Below are positions 1-9,368 of a DNA stretch of 64,000 nucleotides, piece after piece. Origin of the DNA: CAYFPO01 sp964345035 (lineage in GTDB: Bacteria; Fidelibacterota; Marinisomatia; SCGC-AAA003-L08; GCA-002704045); the NCBI GenBank assembly GCA_964345035.1, contig CAYFPO010000002.1:1-64000 (forward strand), written 5' to 3'. The notes beneath the pieces were generated by a model. It was not told the origin of the DNA, ran no database searches, and saw only the letters and a program-made list of their open reading frames with translations. Each line of letters begins with the position of its first letter. The stretch's first letter is position 1. The translations under genes were made by a program, and so were the position numbers.

Positions 1-84
1 TTAAAAATATTATTGGTAGAATTTTCCGATGTTTCCCATGATATCAATTATTCTGCTACTCAAAAAATAATTCTGTTGAAATAA
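1..84 (+). CDS. C-terminal end of an unidentified protein (partial, enters from left edge)
   Basis: Frame 1 is open from the first base and ends at TAA 82-84, giving 27 residues that finish with SATQKIILLK. The stop lies 13 bases before the ATG at 98 of the next gene, so the two could be co-transcribed. The fragment is too short to assign a family. It is called coding only because the frame is open to the edge and closely abuts the next gene; it could be chance. Confidence 0.4.
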   Translation, partial: LKILLVEFSDVSHDINYSATQKIILLK

Positions 85-97
85 GGTGGATATGAAA

Positions 98-1690
98 ATG
101 AAGAAATTATTTATATTTTTATTTATTTCCTTCCTTTTTTCTCAAAGTGATTACTCTGAATATATCATCAATTCTGATAATCCTTCCTTTGGGGAAAATT
201 ATGGCGCATTTCTTGGTTTAGTAAATAATCAACTAGTGACTAAAATAAATGATATAGAGTTAGGTTCGATTAGTAAATTTTACAATTTTAGTTATAGTGA
301 ATGGGTAGAAGTTCAGAGTTTACAAGACATAACAAACTTTCAATGGCAGCAACTTGAAGATAGTTATTTTACGAAAAGTGGGATTGGGCCTTTTAACCAA
401 AATTACCCTGGTATTATTTATGAATATCATTTTTCAGACTTGTTTGATACGTGGATGGTAGAAAATCAAATTTATAATCCAGATTCAGAAAATTACCATC
501 TTTTTGGAAATGGTTTTCATCAAAACGGTAATTTATTGGTTTCCTGTTCAAAAGAAAGAAATTCAGTAGATAGAAAATTTCATCTTTTCGAAAAAGTTAA
601 CACTAATTGGCAACAAATATTAGAAATTAATTTTGACTATGACAATGGAGTGACAACAAATTCTGCATTTGCTATTAATGAGGACTACTTTTTTATTGGA
701 ATGCACCAATATGATTTTGGAGGTGGCAATGATGAAGGTGGCGTATTAGTTTATAAAAATACGGATGAGGGATGGGAGTATGACACATTAATTTCTTCCA
801 TTGGTGGGCTTCCGAATGGAGGATTTGGATCTACTGTAATTGAAAATGAAGGAATATTATATATTTCTGCACCATATGAATTGAATTATACTGGTGCGGT
901 ATATATATATGAAAATATAAATGGAGAATGGACTCAAACACAACGGTTAACATCTAGTGATATTGAACCAGGGGATAGATTTGGGAGCAGTTTTGATGTT
1001 GAAGGGAATACAATTATTATCAGTGCAATTTATAATCAAGATGCAGGACCTGGTTCCGGCTCAGTATATGTTTTCCAAAAAAATGATGTTGAATTATTCA
1101 TTGAAAAAAGGAAAGTATGTTCAAGTGACCTAGAAAGTTTAGATTTGTTTGGTCAATTTATTAGTGTTTCTGGTGAAAATTTTGCAGTTGGTGTCCCAAT
1201 GAAGAATAATTTATCAGGGTCAATCTATATTTATCAAATAGACGATACAATGCTCCACTCCAATTTTGCCACTTACCCAGTTACAGGTAATGCTCCCCTT
1301 ACTCTATCTTTCAATGATCTCTCCCAAGGTAACCCAACTTCATGGCAATGGGATTTTGACAGTGATGGTATTATAGATAGCGAAGAGCAATACCCAGAAC
1401 ATACTTATCAGTTCGAAGGGGATTTTACCGTTACCCTAACGGTAAGTAATGAAGAAGAAACCTCAACTTTCACCAAAGAAAACTATATCTCTGTTACCGG
1501 TGGTCTTTTATACGGCGATATTGATCAAAACGGTGAAGTGAACATTCTGGACATCATTTATGCTGTTGATTTTGTATTGGGTAATACCACACCCACCCCG
1601 GAACAGGCTGAAGCCGGGGATATGAATAACAGCGGGACGATTGATATTATTGATCTGGTGTTGATTGTTAATGTGATTTTGGAAAATTGA
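98..1690 (+). CDS. Secreted PKD-domain protein with C-terminal dockerin-like repeats
   Basis: Predicted secreted or surface protein of about 530 residues. The start is set at ATG 98 because AAGGTGG at 84-89 is well spaced from it; GTG 86 and ATG 92 are too close to that site. An N-terminal signal peptide (MKKLFIFLFISFLFSQ) is followed by FG-GAP/beta-propeller-like repeats (roughly 200-385; GAVYIYE, GSVYVFQ), a PKD domain (about 390-469; WQWDFDSDG and HTYQFEGDFTVTLTV), and two dockerin-like calcium loops at 472-530 (GDIDQNGEVNILD and GDMNNSGTIDIID). Dockerin-like ends of this kind are common in FCB-group and Marinimicrobia secreted proteins. Its ligand or partner cohesin is unknown. Confidence 0.85.
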   Translation: MKKLFIFLFISFLFSQSDYSEYIINSDNPSFGENYGAFLGLVNNQLVTKINDIELGSISKFYNFSYSEWVEVQSLQDITNFQWQQLEDSYFTKSGIGPFNQNYPGIIYEYHFSDLFDTWMVENQIYNPDSENYHLFGNGFHQNGNLLVSCSKERNSVDRKFHLFEKVNTNWQQILEINFDYDNGVTTNSAFAINEDYFFIGMHQYDFGGGNDEGGVLVYKNTDEGWEYDTLISSIGGLPNGGFGSTVIENEGILYISAPYELNYTGAVYIYENINGEWTQTQRLTSSDIEPGDRFGSSFDVEGNTIIISAIYNQDAGPGSGSVYVFQKNDVELFIEKRKVCSSDLESLDLFGQFISVSGENFAVGVPMKNNLSGSIYIYQIDDTMLHSNFATYPVTGNAPLTLSFNDLSQGNPTSWQWDFDSDGIIDSEEQYPEHTYQFEGDFTVTLTVSNEEETSTFTKENYISVTGGLLYGDIDQNGEVNILDIIYAVDFVLGNTTPTPEQAEAGDMNNSGTIDIIDLVLIVNVILEN

Positions 1691-2046
1691 CGAATGGATT
1701 TATAAAAAAGACTCCATTTAATGAAATTAAATTGGCACACTCAAGAAGGAAAGACTACTTAAAAAAAGAAATGAGTGATTTAAAAAAATATATTGATAAA
1801 AGGAAAAGGTCTGATAAGGAATTTGCCTTCGAGTATGACGCTGGATATGAACACTTTAAAATAGGTGCAATGTTAAGATAAGCACGCGTAGAATCCGGAT
1901 TAACCCAGGAAGAATTAGCAAAACAGCTCCATACCTAAAAAACGGCGATTTCTCGTATAGAGAACCATGCTGAGGATATTCGCTTATCAACATTGGAGAA
2001 AATTGCAGATGCCTTAGGGAAAAAGATAATTTTGAAGATTGCTTGA
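1687..2046 (+). pseudogene. Decayed XRE/HigA-type antitoxin-like HTH gene (two in-frame stops)
   Basis: One reading frame from TTG 1687 to TGA 2044-2046 encodes about 119 codons of a helix-turn-helix protein but is broken by TAA at 1879-1881 and TAA at 1936-1938. Reading through gives LTQEELAKQL, then TAISRIEN, then STLEKIADALGKK, the classic XRE helix-turn-helix order seen in HigA-type antitoxins. The first TAA is one change from CAA (Gln) and the second one change from AAA (Lys), so both look like point mutations. No intact toxin partner is nearby. The TTG overlaps the stop of the preceding gene and may not be the original start. Confidence 0.8.
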
Positions 2047-2301
2047 TTTTTCTTAATCTTTATATCCTGTCACCAGCTTTACAGAAATGCAAACTTAGCC
2101 CAAAATACTAAAAATAGATTTGTAAATAATCTTTGTAACTGGCTTAATATTAAGGGGTTCCATCTGTTACGGCTTTCTCTAATTGACCAAAAATGGGAGT
2201 TATGTTTTTCGTAATGGAAGCACCACAGGAAAATAATCCTGATTTCTCGAGGAGGAATTGGGGTTATTTGGTTTAAGTGACATATTTGTGGAGTTTAATT
2301 A

Positions 2302-3330
2302 TTAACTCTGCATACCCAATTCAAAGTGACCTAATTTTCTTACCAGATCTACTACTCTATTGGCATACCCAGACTCATTATCATACCAGCCTGTAATTTT
2401 TATAAAATTCTTTTTCAGGACTTTTGTTAATGGGGCATCATATATTGCTGAATAAGGATTTCCAATGATATCCACGGACACAATGGGTTCAACTGAATAT
2501 TGCAAATGATTATGCAGGTCATTTTCAGACGCATCCTTCATGACTGAATTTATTTCAGAAACAGTTACATCTGATTCCAATTCTAAAGCAAGGTCCACAA
2601 CCGATCCATCCGGAATGGGTACTCGATATGCAATACCGTCAATTCTTCCTGCTAACGACGGTATTACTTCACCCAGTGTTTTTGCTGCTCCTGTAGTAGT
2701 GGGAACAATAGACAACGCGGCAGCTCTTGCTCTGCGCATATCACTATGGGGATAATCCAGAAGGCGTTGATCCATCGTGTAGGCATGCACGGTTATCAAA
2801 TATCCTTCCCTAATACCAAAATGTTTCTGAATGGGTGAACAAAGAACTGCTGCACAATTGGTAGTACAACTAGCATTGGAAACAATTTTTTCATCCCCGG
2901 TCAGGATTTGGTCATTTACCCCCAGAACGACTGTTGCATCGAGTGCATCCTTTGGCGGGACTGTGAGAACAACTCTTTTTGCTCCTGCTGTTAAATGTTG
3001 AATTAAATCTTTCTTGTAACGGAAGATCCCTGTGGACTCTACAACAACATCAATTTCTAATTCATCCCAAGGTAAATCACGGGGATTTTTTATTGCAAGG
3101 CATTTGATATGGTCTCCGTCCACAGTGAGGATATCCTCATCTATAACTTCAATGGAACCTGGATAGATTCCATGAACAGAATCATATTTTAATACGGTTG
3201 CCAGTTTAGTAGGATCTACAAGGTCGTTTATTGCAACAAAATTGATATCCGCATTCATTATTTTTGCAGCCCGCAGGACAGATCGTCCTATCCTTCCAAA
3301 TCCGTTAATTGCTACTCTTATCTGTTTCAT
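2302..3330 (-). CDS. gap: Glyceraldehyde-3-phosphate dehydrogenase, type I
   Basis: Oxidises glyceraldehyde-3-phosphate to 1,3-bisphosphoglycerate with NAD and phosphate in glycolysis. The protein is 342 residues from ATG 3328-3330, normal for the family; an upstream TTG at 3361-3363 would add 11 unlikely residues. The Rossmann motif GFGRIG is at 10-15 and Asp36 is in the position favouring NAD. SNASCTTNC carries catalytic Cys155, and His182 in TVHAYT is the base. The C-terminal WYDNESGY is typical. It stands alone on the minus strand, divergent from the repeat-protein gene at 3494, with the shared 163-base interval holding both promoters. Confidence 0.97.
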   Translation of the reverse strand: MKQIRVAINGFGRIGRSVLRAAKIMNADINFVAINDLVDPTKLATVLKYDSVHGIYPGSIEVIDEDILTVDGDHIKCLAIKNPRDLPWDELEIDVVVESTGIFRYKKDLIQHLTAGAKRVVLTVPPKDALDATVVLGVNDQILTGDEKIVSNASCTTNCAAVLCSPIQKHFGIREGYLITVHAYTMDQRLLDYPHSDMRRARAAALSIVPTTTGAAKTLGEVIPSLAGRIDGIAYRVPIPDGSVVDLALELESDVTVSEINSVMKDASENDLHNHLQYSVEPIVSVDIIGNPYSAIYDAPLTKVLKKNFIKITGWYDNESGYANRVVDLVRKLGHFELGMQS

Positions 3331-3493
3331 AGAATAAAATTTTATATTTGTTAAATTTAACAACTTTACTCACTTGATAAAAAAGAATCAAGTTTAATTT
3401 TAATTGAATTTATTATAATCTATACATAATTGCTTTCAAATTATCCTTCTACAATTTGTTAATATCCTTAAAAGTAAGTAATTTCTCACTCTG

Positions 3494-6400
3494 ATGCGCA
3501 ATGAATTAAGTAAAAGAAAATATCTGCTGTTGATTCTTTCTGGAATTTTATTGATATCCATATCATTTTCAGAATCAAGAATAAGAATTTTATCACCAAA
3601 TGGAGGGGAGGAATTACCCACTTCATCTAATCAAGTCATTCAATGGCAGGGGAGCGGAAAAACCGGTAGTTTTGTAAATATATACTTTTCTGCCAATCAA
3701 GGTGTAAACTGGGAAAAAATCAACTTCACTCAGGATGATGGTTCCTATGTTTGGGAAATACCAAACAGTGGGTATACCAATTGCATCATAAAAATTGAAG
3801 ATTTTAGAAATCCAGAAATTTTTGATATTTCAGATGAACCATTTATAATTGCCGGACCATCTATTTTGGTGGTCCGACCCGGACCTGATGATGCATTGGA
3901 ATCCAGAAAAACATTCGAGGTTGAATGGCAGGGAATTGATTTAACCAGTAGTTCAGTAAAGATTTTTTATTCTTTAGATGATGGGACTAATTGGGAGTTG
4001 GTGACAAATAAAACAAAAAATACGGGAAGATATACCTGGCATGTTCCGGATATTTATGGTACAATAAATCAATGTTTGATACGTGTAGAAGAATTTGGAA
4101 ATGCATCCTTGTATGATAAATCTGACGGAAATTTTACAATTCTGGGTGTTGAGCCTACCATACGAATAACCTATCCTCAAATTGAATCTGTGCTGGCAGC
4201 AAACAAGACTTATAAAGTTACATGGGAAAGCCGCCATTTACGGAGTGATTTTGTAAAGTTGTATTTTTCTACAAATAATGGAATTTCCTGGAAAAAACTG
4301 TCTTCGTTTACTCCCAATGAAGGAAGTATCAATTGGACAACTCCTGATGAGACATCTGAGGATTGTTTAATTCGAATTGAAGATGCAGGAGATAATAAGA
4401 CATTTGCGATTTCAGAGGGAAATTTCACAGTTTCTAAAAAACCAAATATCAAAATGAATTCTCCGAGCGGCGGGATGGAGCTGGAACCGGGGGTATTGTT
4501 TAACATTTCCTGGGAGAGTATGAATTTATCCAGTGATGAGGTAAATATTTATTATTCACTGAATGGAGGAACCAATTGGTTAAGCATTGCATATGAAGCA
4601 AAGGACACTGCATCTTTTAATTGGTTAGTACCTGAATTTGATTCTAATCAGAATGAATGTGTCGTTAAGGTTGAAGATGTTGGGAATTCAGAGGTATTTT
4701 CAGAAAACGAGGAAGTATTTGTGATTCTCGGGGTACCGCTTATTGAACTAATGTACCCCATCGGTGGTGAACTTTTTCCCTCAAATACTACAGAAGTGAT
4801 TCAATGGAGATCAAGCAACTTAAAAGATGATGTCATAACCATATTATTATCCGGAGACGGTGGAATGATGTGGGAGGTGTTAGTTGACGATGTACCGGAT
4901 GTAGGTATATTTGATTTAACAGTCCCTGAAATTACATCCACAAAATCCTTGATAAAGATTGAAAGTCCGTCTGATCCGGGGATATTTGATCAGACTGATC
5001 GTTATCTGCATTTGACAGCAGATCCATTAATACTCATAGATTCTCCCATAACCGGAGATAAATGGATGCCGGGAGGTATGCAGATGATCAGGTGGAGAAG
5101 TTTTAATTTACCTGGAAACAAGGTGAACATATATTATTCCATGGATAATGGATTGAATTGGATTAATTTAGCAACAAAAATTACAAACTCAGGGAACTAC
5201 CCTTTAACAACACCCACTGTAATGGCACCTACCAATAATGCACAGATTAAACTAGAAGATTATTCCGATCAGTCTGCAAGCTTTATTTCAACAGGTAATT
5301 TTTCCATTATAGCTCCACCAATTATACAAATTATTCATCCGAACGGTGGGGATATTGTTCCGACCAATATGGATTATTCCATAAGCTGGAATAGCTACAA
5401 TGATGTGGGTAAATATGTAAATCTGTATTTTTCATTAAATGGCGGCAATAAATGGAAGAAGATTAAATCCGATGTTCCCAATAATGGGAATTATACATGG
5501 AAAACACCGGAATTGAAATCCACTAATGGTGAAATACTGTTAAAAATTAGAGACAGCTATAATGCATCTACCTATGATGAATCTGATGCAGTATTTACAT
5601 TAAAAATCCCTGATCCTGGAATTACAATTTACAGACCGTTAATTAGTGAATCCATAGCCTCTGGAAAAATCTTTAATATTGAATGGACAAGTGTAAGCCT
5701 GAGTGGGAAGGGAGTCAATTTGTACTATTCAACTGATAATGGTAATAAGTGGGAAGACATCGGTGAGTTTTTACCGGATGAAGGAAATTTTCGATGGGAT
5801 GTACCAAAATTACCGGTATTATCAGATGTTTGTCAGATTATGTTACAGGACGCCGGTAGCCATACAGTTGTAGAAATTTCTGATAATTTTACCATTGGTG
5901 GTTATCCAAGCTTTACAGTCTTGTCACCCGGTTCTGGTGAAACTATCACAACCGGATCAGAACAGAAAATAGTATGGGAATCAAATAATATTTCCGGAAA
6001 CTCTGTCAATCTGTATTATTCTGATGATGGTGGTGAAGCCTGGAGAAATATTTCTCAAAATATATCCAATACCGGAAGTTATACATGGAATATGGAGAAT
6101 GTCAGCAAATCAACGACTAATGCAAAAGTTAAAATTGAAGCAGCAGATGACAAGTCTATATTTAATGTTACTACAACTCCATTCTCAATAAGAGTACTGA
6201 ATTCTGTCTTAACAATATCCACCCCTAATGGCGGTGAAAAATTGACTATGGGAGAGAGTGTATCTGTAAATTGGTCAAGTAAAGAATTATTCAGTTCTAA
6301 AGTAGATATGTATTATTCTATTAATGGAGGAATGAAATGGAATGTAATAAAAAAAAATATTCCAGATAATGGTAGTTTTAACTGGAAAATTCCAAAATTA

Positions 6401-6781
6401 AAAAAAATTTCATCGAATTGCTTGATAAAAATGGTTGATTCAGGAAATAATACAATTACTGATGTGAGTGATGCCAAATTTGCGATTAAACTTCCATCAA
6501 CCATAAAAATAACAACACCAAATGGGGGTGAGAGGCTAAAGACAAAAAAAGGCGTTTATATTGCTTGGGATGCTTCAAAAATGCCTGGAGAAAAAGTTAA
6601 TATATATTACTCAATTGATGATGGGAATACTTGGGTAGAGATAAAAAATAATAATCCAAATTCCGGAAGTATTATTTGGAAAGTTCCAAATACAAAATCC
6701 AAAAAATGTCTGGTAAAAGTTGAAAATGTAAACGACATTGATGATTTTGATATATCAGATAAAAATTTTACAATTCGGTAA
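3494..6781 (+). CDS. Large exported protein of eleven Kre9/KNH-like Ig-type repeats
   Basis: A 1095-residue protein with an N-terminal signal peptide (hydrophobic LLLILSGILLISISFS, cleavage near residue 28). The rest is eleven tandem copies of a module of about 97 residues. Each copy starts near I-x-I-x-x-P-x-G-G-E, continues with a W-x-S segment, then V-N-I-Y-Y-S-x-x-G-G-x-x-W, and ends with C-x-I-K-I-E-D. This matches the Ser-Thr-rich / Kre9-KNH-like domain found in many bacterial surface proteins. No catalytic domain, membrane anchor or sorting tail follows the last repeat. A structural or adhesive surface role is inferred. It is followed 30 bases later by the small exported protein at 6812. 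Confidence 0.85.
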   Translation: MRNELSKRKYLLLILSGILLISISFSESRIRILSPNGGEELPTSSNQVIQWQGSGKTGSFVNIYFSANQGVNWEKINFTQDDGSYVWEIPNSGYTNCIIKIEDFRNPEIFDISDEPFIIAGPSILVVRPGPDDALESRKTFEVEWQGIDLTSSSVKIFYSLDDGTNWELVTNKTKNTGRYTWHVPDIYGTINQCLIRVEEFGNASLYDKSDGNFTILGVEPTIRITYPQIESVLAANKTYKVTWESRHLRSDFVKLYFSTNNGISWKKLSSFTPNEGSINWTTPDETSEDCLIRIEDAGDNKTFAISEGNFTVSKKPNIKMNSPSGGMELEPGVLFNISWESMNLSSDEVNIYYSLNGGTNWLSIAYEAKDTASFNWLVPEFDSNQNECVVKVEDVGNSEVFSENEEVFVILGVPLIELMYPIGGELFPSNTTEVIQWRSSNLKDDVITILLSGDGGMMWEVLVDDVPDVGIFDLTVPEITSTKSLIKIESPSDPGIFDQTDRYLHLTADPLILIDSPITGDKWMPGGMQMIRWRSFNLPGNKVNIYYSMDNGLNWINLATKITNSGNYPLTTPTVMAPTNNAQIKLEDYSDQSASFISTGNFSIIAPPIIQIIHPNGGDIVPTNMDYSISWNSYNDVGKYVNLYFSLNGGNKWKKIKSDVPNNGNYTWKTPELKSTNGEILLKIRDSYNASTYDESDAVFTLKIPDPGITIYRPLISESIASGKIFNIEWTSVSLSGKGVNLYYSTDNGNKWEDIGEFLPDEGNFRWDVPKLPVLSDVCQIMLQDAGSHTVVEISDNFTIGGYPSFTVLSPGSGETITTGSEQKIVWESNNISGNSVNLYYSDDGGEAWRNISQNISNTGSYTWNMENVSKSTTNAKVKIEAADDKSIFNVTTTPFSIRVLNSVLTISTPNGGEKLTMGESVSVNWSSKELFSSKVDMYYSINGGMKWNVIKKNIPDNGSFNWKIPKLKKISSNCLIKMVDSGNNTITDVSDAKFAIKLPSTIKITTPNGGERLKTKKGVYIAWDASKMPGEKVNIYYSIDDGNTWVEIKNNNPNSGSIIWKVPNTKSKKCLVKVENVNDIDDFDISDKNFTIR
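3578..6778 (+). repeat. Eleven tandem ~290-bp coding repeats
   Basis: The mature part of the 1095-residue protein is a tandem array of eleven diverged modules of about 97 codons. They are recognisable by a recurring block around PNGGE at the start and VNIYYSxxGG in the middle. The copies are diverged at DNA level, so this is an old array rather than a recently slipping one. Confidence 0.85.
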
Positions 6782-6811
6782 ATTTAATAGTCGATTGACA
6801 GGAGGTTAAAA

Positions 6812-7432
6812 TTGAATTTAAAATCGTTGTTCATTTTGGTGTTCTTTGGGATGTTGGTATCAGTTGAGCAGGAATCACCATATTTTGATCTGGAAGGGAA
6901 TGAAATAGTTTTCAAAGACCAGAAATGGCGTTATGTGAATCCTCCTGTTGTAGATTGCAATATTCCCTATCATGCATTTATTCAATATATTCGGGAAAAT
7001 GCAGATATTCGATTCATAAATGATGAAGAAGCATTTCGATATGGATCTTATAAATTGCCACATATGGATGTATGTCCGCCAATAGACTATTCACCAGTGG
7101 TATTCCCCATTAATGCTGAATACGAGTTCAAAGCAAATTGGGACTCTCTGAAAATTGGTATGTCTCAGAAAACAGTACGTAAATGGTTTAGGTTTAATCC
7201 TAACCTTACGTATCAAAAAAATGATCGAAATATATGGACCTATTATGGATTTGGTGATCTTGAGTTTGATGAAAATGGTAAATTGATCCAATGGACATTT
7301 AAAGGTTCAGATAATCATACTATTTATAAAAATGAAGCTGTGATAGATTTACATAAATTAAGGGACCCACAGGAAGAAACTTCCTGGTATAATAATATAT
7401 GGGAAAAAATCAAAAACCTGTTCCCGAATTAA
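6812..7432 (+). CDS. Small exported protein with BamE/SmpA-like domain
   Basis: A 206-residue protein starting at TTG 6812, supported by a strong AGGAGG at 6800-6806. The N-terminus is a hydrophobic signal sequence (LFILVFFGMLVS) without a lipobox cysteine. Residues about 110-165 (SLKIGMSQKTVRKWF, then IWTYYGFGDLEFDENGKL) follow the pattern of BamE/SmpA/OmlA domains: a conserved L-x-x-G-M-S helix and a W-x-Y-Y-G hairpin. In other bacteria that fold assists outer-membrane assembly. Here the resemblance is by pattern only. It may be co-transcribed with the repeat protein upstream. Confidence 0.65.
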   Translation: MNLKSLFILVFFGMLVSVEQESPYFDLEGNEIVFKDQKWRYVNPPVVDCNIPYHAFIQYIRENADIRFINDEEAFRYGSYKLPHMDVCPPIDYSPVVFPINAEYEFKANWDSLKIGMSQKTVRKWFRFNPNLTYQKNDRNIWTYYGFGDLEFDENGKLIQWTFKGSDNHTIYKNEAVIDLHKLRDPQEETSWYNNIWEKIKNLFPN

Positions 7433-7542
7433 ATAATTATTTATCATATCCTGCCGTTTTAAAAATCATTATTTATTCTATAGAATCCCTTCGAAAAACT
7501 ACAATAAATTAACAATCTGAATAATTTGAGAATTGAGGTAAT

Positions 7543-8289
7543 ATGTCCGGTCACAGTAAATGGTCAACAATAAAGAGAAAAAAAGCTGCCAATGATGCAA
7601 AAAAGGGTGCAGCATTTACACGTGTTTCAAAGGATATTACGCTGGCCGCCAGGGAAGGTGGCGGTGATCCGGAAATGAACGCTGCTCTTCGTCTTGCTAT
7701 TAAATCTGCAAAAGCAGTCAATATGCCAGCAAGTAATATTGAAAGAGCAATCAAAAAGGGTACAGGAGATCTCCCCGGGATGAAATATGTAGATTATGTG
7801 TATGAAGGATATGGTCCCGGCGGTGTAGCGATAATGATGGATGTGATGACTGATAATAAAAACAGGACAGTCCCTGAGATACGCCATATTATGGAGAAGA
7901 ATGGTGGAAAATTAGGTGAACCCGGATGTGTAAACTGGATGTTTGATAAACGCGGTACTATATTGATAAAATCAGAAAGTGTAGATGAAGAATCTCTGTT
8001 AGAACTCGTATTAGAAAACGGAGCAGAAGATTTTGAAGTTGAAAATGATTATTTTTTAATCACAACTAAACCGGAGAATTTTGAACCTGTTGTGTCTTGT
8101 CTGGAAAGTTCACAATACAATATTGATTCATCGGAAATTGCACTCCACCCAAATAATACCATTAAGGTTGGGGGTGCTGATGCATCACAGCTTCTGAAAC
8201 TTCTTGATTTACTTGAGGATTCAGATGACATACAAAAAGTTCATTCCAATTTTGACATAGACGAAGCAGAACTGACGGAAGTAAGCTGA
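7543..8289 (+). CDS. yebC: YebC/PmpR family protein
   Basis: A 248-residue YebC/PmpR/TACO1 protein. The family has been described as a transcriptional regulator and more recently as a translation factor that relieves stalling. The N-terminal signature MSGHSKWSTIKRKKAANDAKK and the DPEMNAALRLAI helix are diagnostic, and the length is normal. GAGGTAAT directly precedes the ATG. It begins the yebC-ruvC-ruvA order found in many bacteria. RuvC starts two bases after its stop, so the genes are very likely one transcript. Confidence 0.96.
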   Translation: MSGHSKWSTIKRKKAANDAKKGAAFTRVSKDITLAAREGGGDPEMNAALRLAIKSAKAVNMPASNIERAIKKGTGDLPGMKYVDYVYEGYGPGGVAIMMDVMTDNKNRTVPEIRHIMEKNGGKLGEPGCVNWMFDKRGTILIKSESVDEESLLELVLENGAEDFEVENDYFLITTKPENFEPVVSCLESSQYNIDSSEIALHPNNTIKVGGADASQLLKLLDLLEDSDDIQKVHSNFDIDEAELTEVS

Positions 8290-8290
8290 T

Positions 8291-8773
8291 TTGAGAATAC
8301 TCGGGGTTGATCCCGGACTAACACAAACTGGATTTGGTATAATAAACGCTGGTAAATCAAACCCGGATTTAATTGATTATGGAATCGTTAAACCACCTGG
8401 TCCGGACACAAAATTAGCACAGAGATTAAAATCAATTCACAAAGATATTATTCAGATTATTCAGGATTATAATCCAGCAGTGATTGCTGTAGAAGAAGTA
8501 TTTTATGGAAAGAATGTTAAATCAACATTATTATTGGGACATGCCAGAGGGGCAGTCCTCCTCGCTGGAGCAGAATTTGATTTGCCTGTATTTGAATATT
8601 CAGCAAGAAAAATTAAGCAGGCAGTTACAGGCAATGGAAATGCACATAAAAACCAGGTCCAGTATATGGTAAAAGCACGGCTTAATATGAAATCTGCTCC
8701 TGAACCGATTGATGCTTCAGATGCCTTGGCAATTGCAGTTTGCCATTATCAGCAATTTAGGAATGAACAGTAA
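8291..8773 (+). CDS. ruvC: Holliday junction resolvase RuvC
   Basis: A 160-residue endonuclease that cuts Holliday junctions during recombinational repair with RuvAB. It starts at TTG 8291 (MRILGVDPGL), with GGAAG upstream. The acidic catalytic residues are all present: Asp7 in GVDPG, Glu68/69 in VAVEEVFYGKN, and Asp141 and Asp144 in IDASDALA. RuvA follows after one base. RuvB is not in this window. Confidence 0.97.
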   Translation: MRILGVDPGLTQTGFGIINAGKSNPDLIDYGIVKPPGPDTKLAQRLKSIHKDIIQIIQDYNPAVIAVEEVFYGKNVKSTLLLGHARGAVLLAGAEFDLPVFEYSARKIKQAVTGNGNAHKNQVQYMVKARLNMKSAPEPIDASDALAIAVCHYQQFRNEQ

Positions 8774-8774
8774 T

Positions 8775-9368
8775 ATGATAGTAAGTATAACCGGAAAATT
8801 GATGAAGAAACATCCTGATCATATCATTATTGATTTAAACGGATTGGGGTATTTTTGTCATATTTCTACAAATACGTACGATAATCTTCCCATTGAAGGA
8901 GAACTTGTTTCGCTGTTGACGTATTTTAATGTAACCGAACATAACCAGGAACTATTTGCTTTTTCTGAGGAATTGGAACGGGAATTATTCTTAATGTTGA
9001 TAGGTGTATCCGGAATTGGTCCAAAAACTGCAATTGGGCTGTTAGCTGCTGTTTCTCCCAATGAATTCAAAAGACGACTTATTGGAGGTGAGGTTGGAAT
9101 GCTCACTGCACTGCCTGGCATCGGACCAAAAACTGCCCGGAGAATTATTGTGGAATTAAAGGATAAATTTGTAAAACTTCAGAGTGAAGATTTACCTGTG
9201 GAGGATTCTGAAGAAATTTCACTTGTAGAAACTGAGGTTGTTAAGGCATTGGAAACGTTGGGATATAAACCAGTACAAATCAATAAAACTCTCAGGAATC
9301 TGAAAATAGAAAATGGAGAACTTTCTACAGAAGAATTACTTAAACTCGCTTTGAATAAATTAAGATGA
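8775..9368 (+). CDS. ruvA: Holliday junction branch migration protein RuvA
   Basis: A 197-residue RuvA from ATG 8775 (MIVSITGKLM). RuvA binds four-way junctions as a tetramer and loads the RuvB motor. The N-terminal OB-fold is followed by two helix-hairpin-helix motifs, LIGVSGIGPKTA and LTALPGIGPKTARRI, and a C-terminal RuvB-contact domain ending in LLKLALNKL. A longer upstream frame exists but overlaps RuvC and lacks homology. Its stop overlaps the next start as ATGA. Confidence 0.97.
   Translation: MIVSITGKLMKKHPDHIIIDLNGLGYFCHISTNTYDNLPIEGELVSLLTYFNVTEHNQELFAFSEELERELFLMLIGVSGIGPKTAIGLLAAVSPNEFKRRLIGGEVGMLTALPGIGPKTARRIIVELKDKFVKLQSEDLPVEDSEEISLVETEVVKALETLGYKPVQINKTLRNLKIENGELSTEELLKLALNKLR

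Noticed and set aside
1687..2046. Stop-codon reassignment (TAA read as Gln/Lys) to rescue the HTH gene
   Set aside because: Many neighbouring complete genes end with TAA and show no in-frame TAA, so the standard code applies.
2202..2276. A 24-residue open frame after GGGAG, between the antitoxin remnant and gap
   Set aside because: Too short, no recognisable motif, and in an otherwise decayed 255-base region; no support for translation.
2284..2306. Small hairpin overlapping the gap stop codon as possible terminator
   Set aside because: Only five stable base pairs in AT-rich sequence and no clear T-run on the minus strand.
7475..7486. Perfect 12-base palindrome ATTCTATAGAAT upstream of yebC
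   Set aside because: Short, AT-rich, no T-run, and not tied to any regulator; likely chance.
8709..8774. Longer upstream start for ruvA overlapping ruvC
   Set aside because: The extra 22 residues are a shadow of ruvC; RuvA homology begins at ATG 8775.
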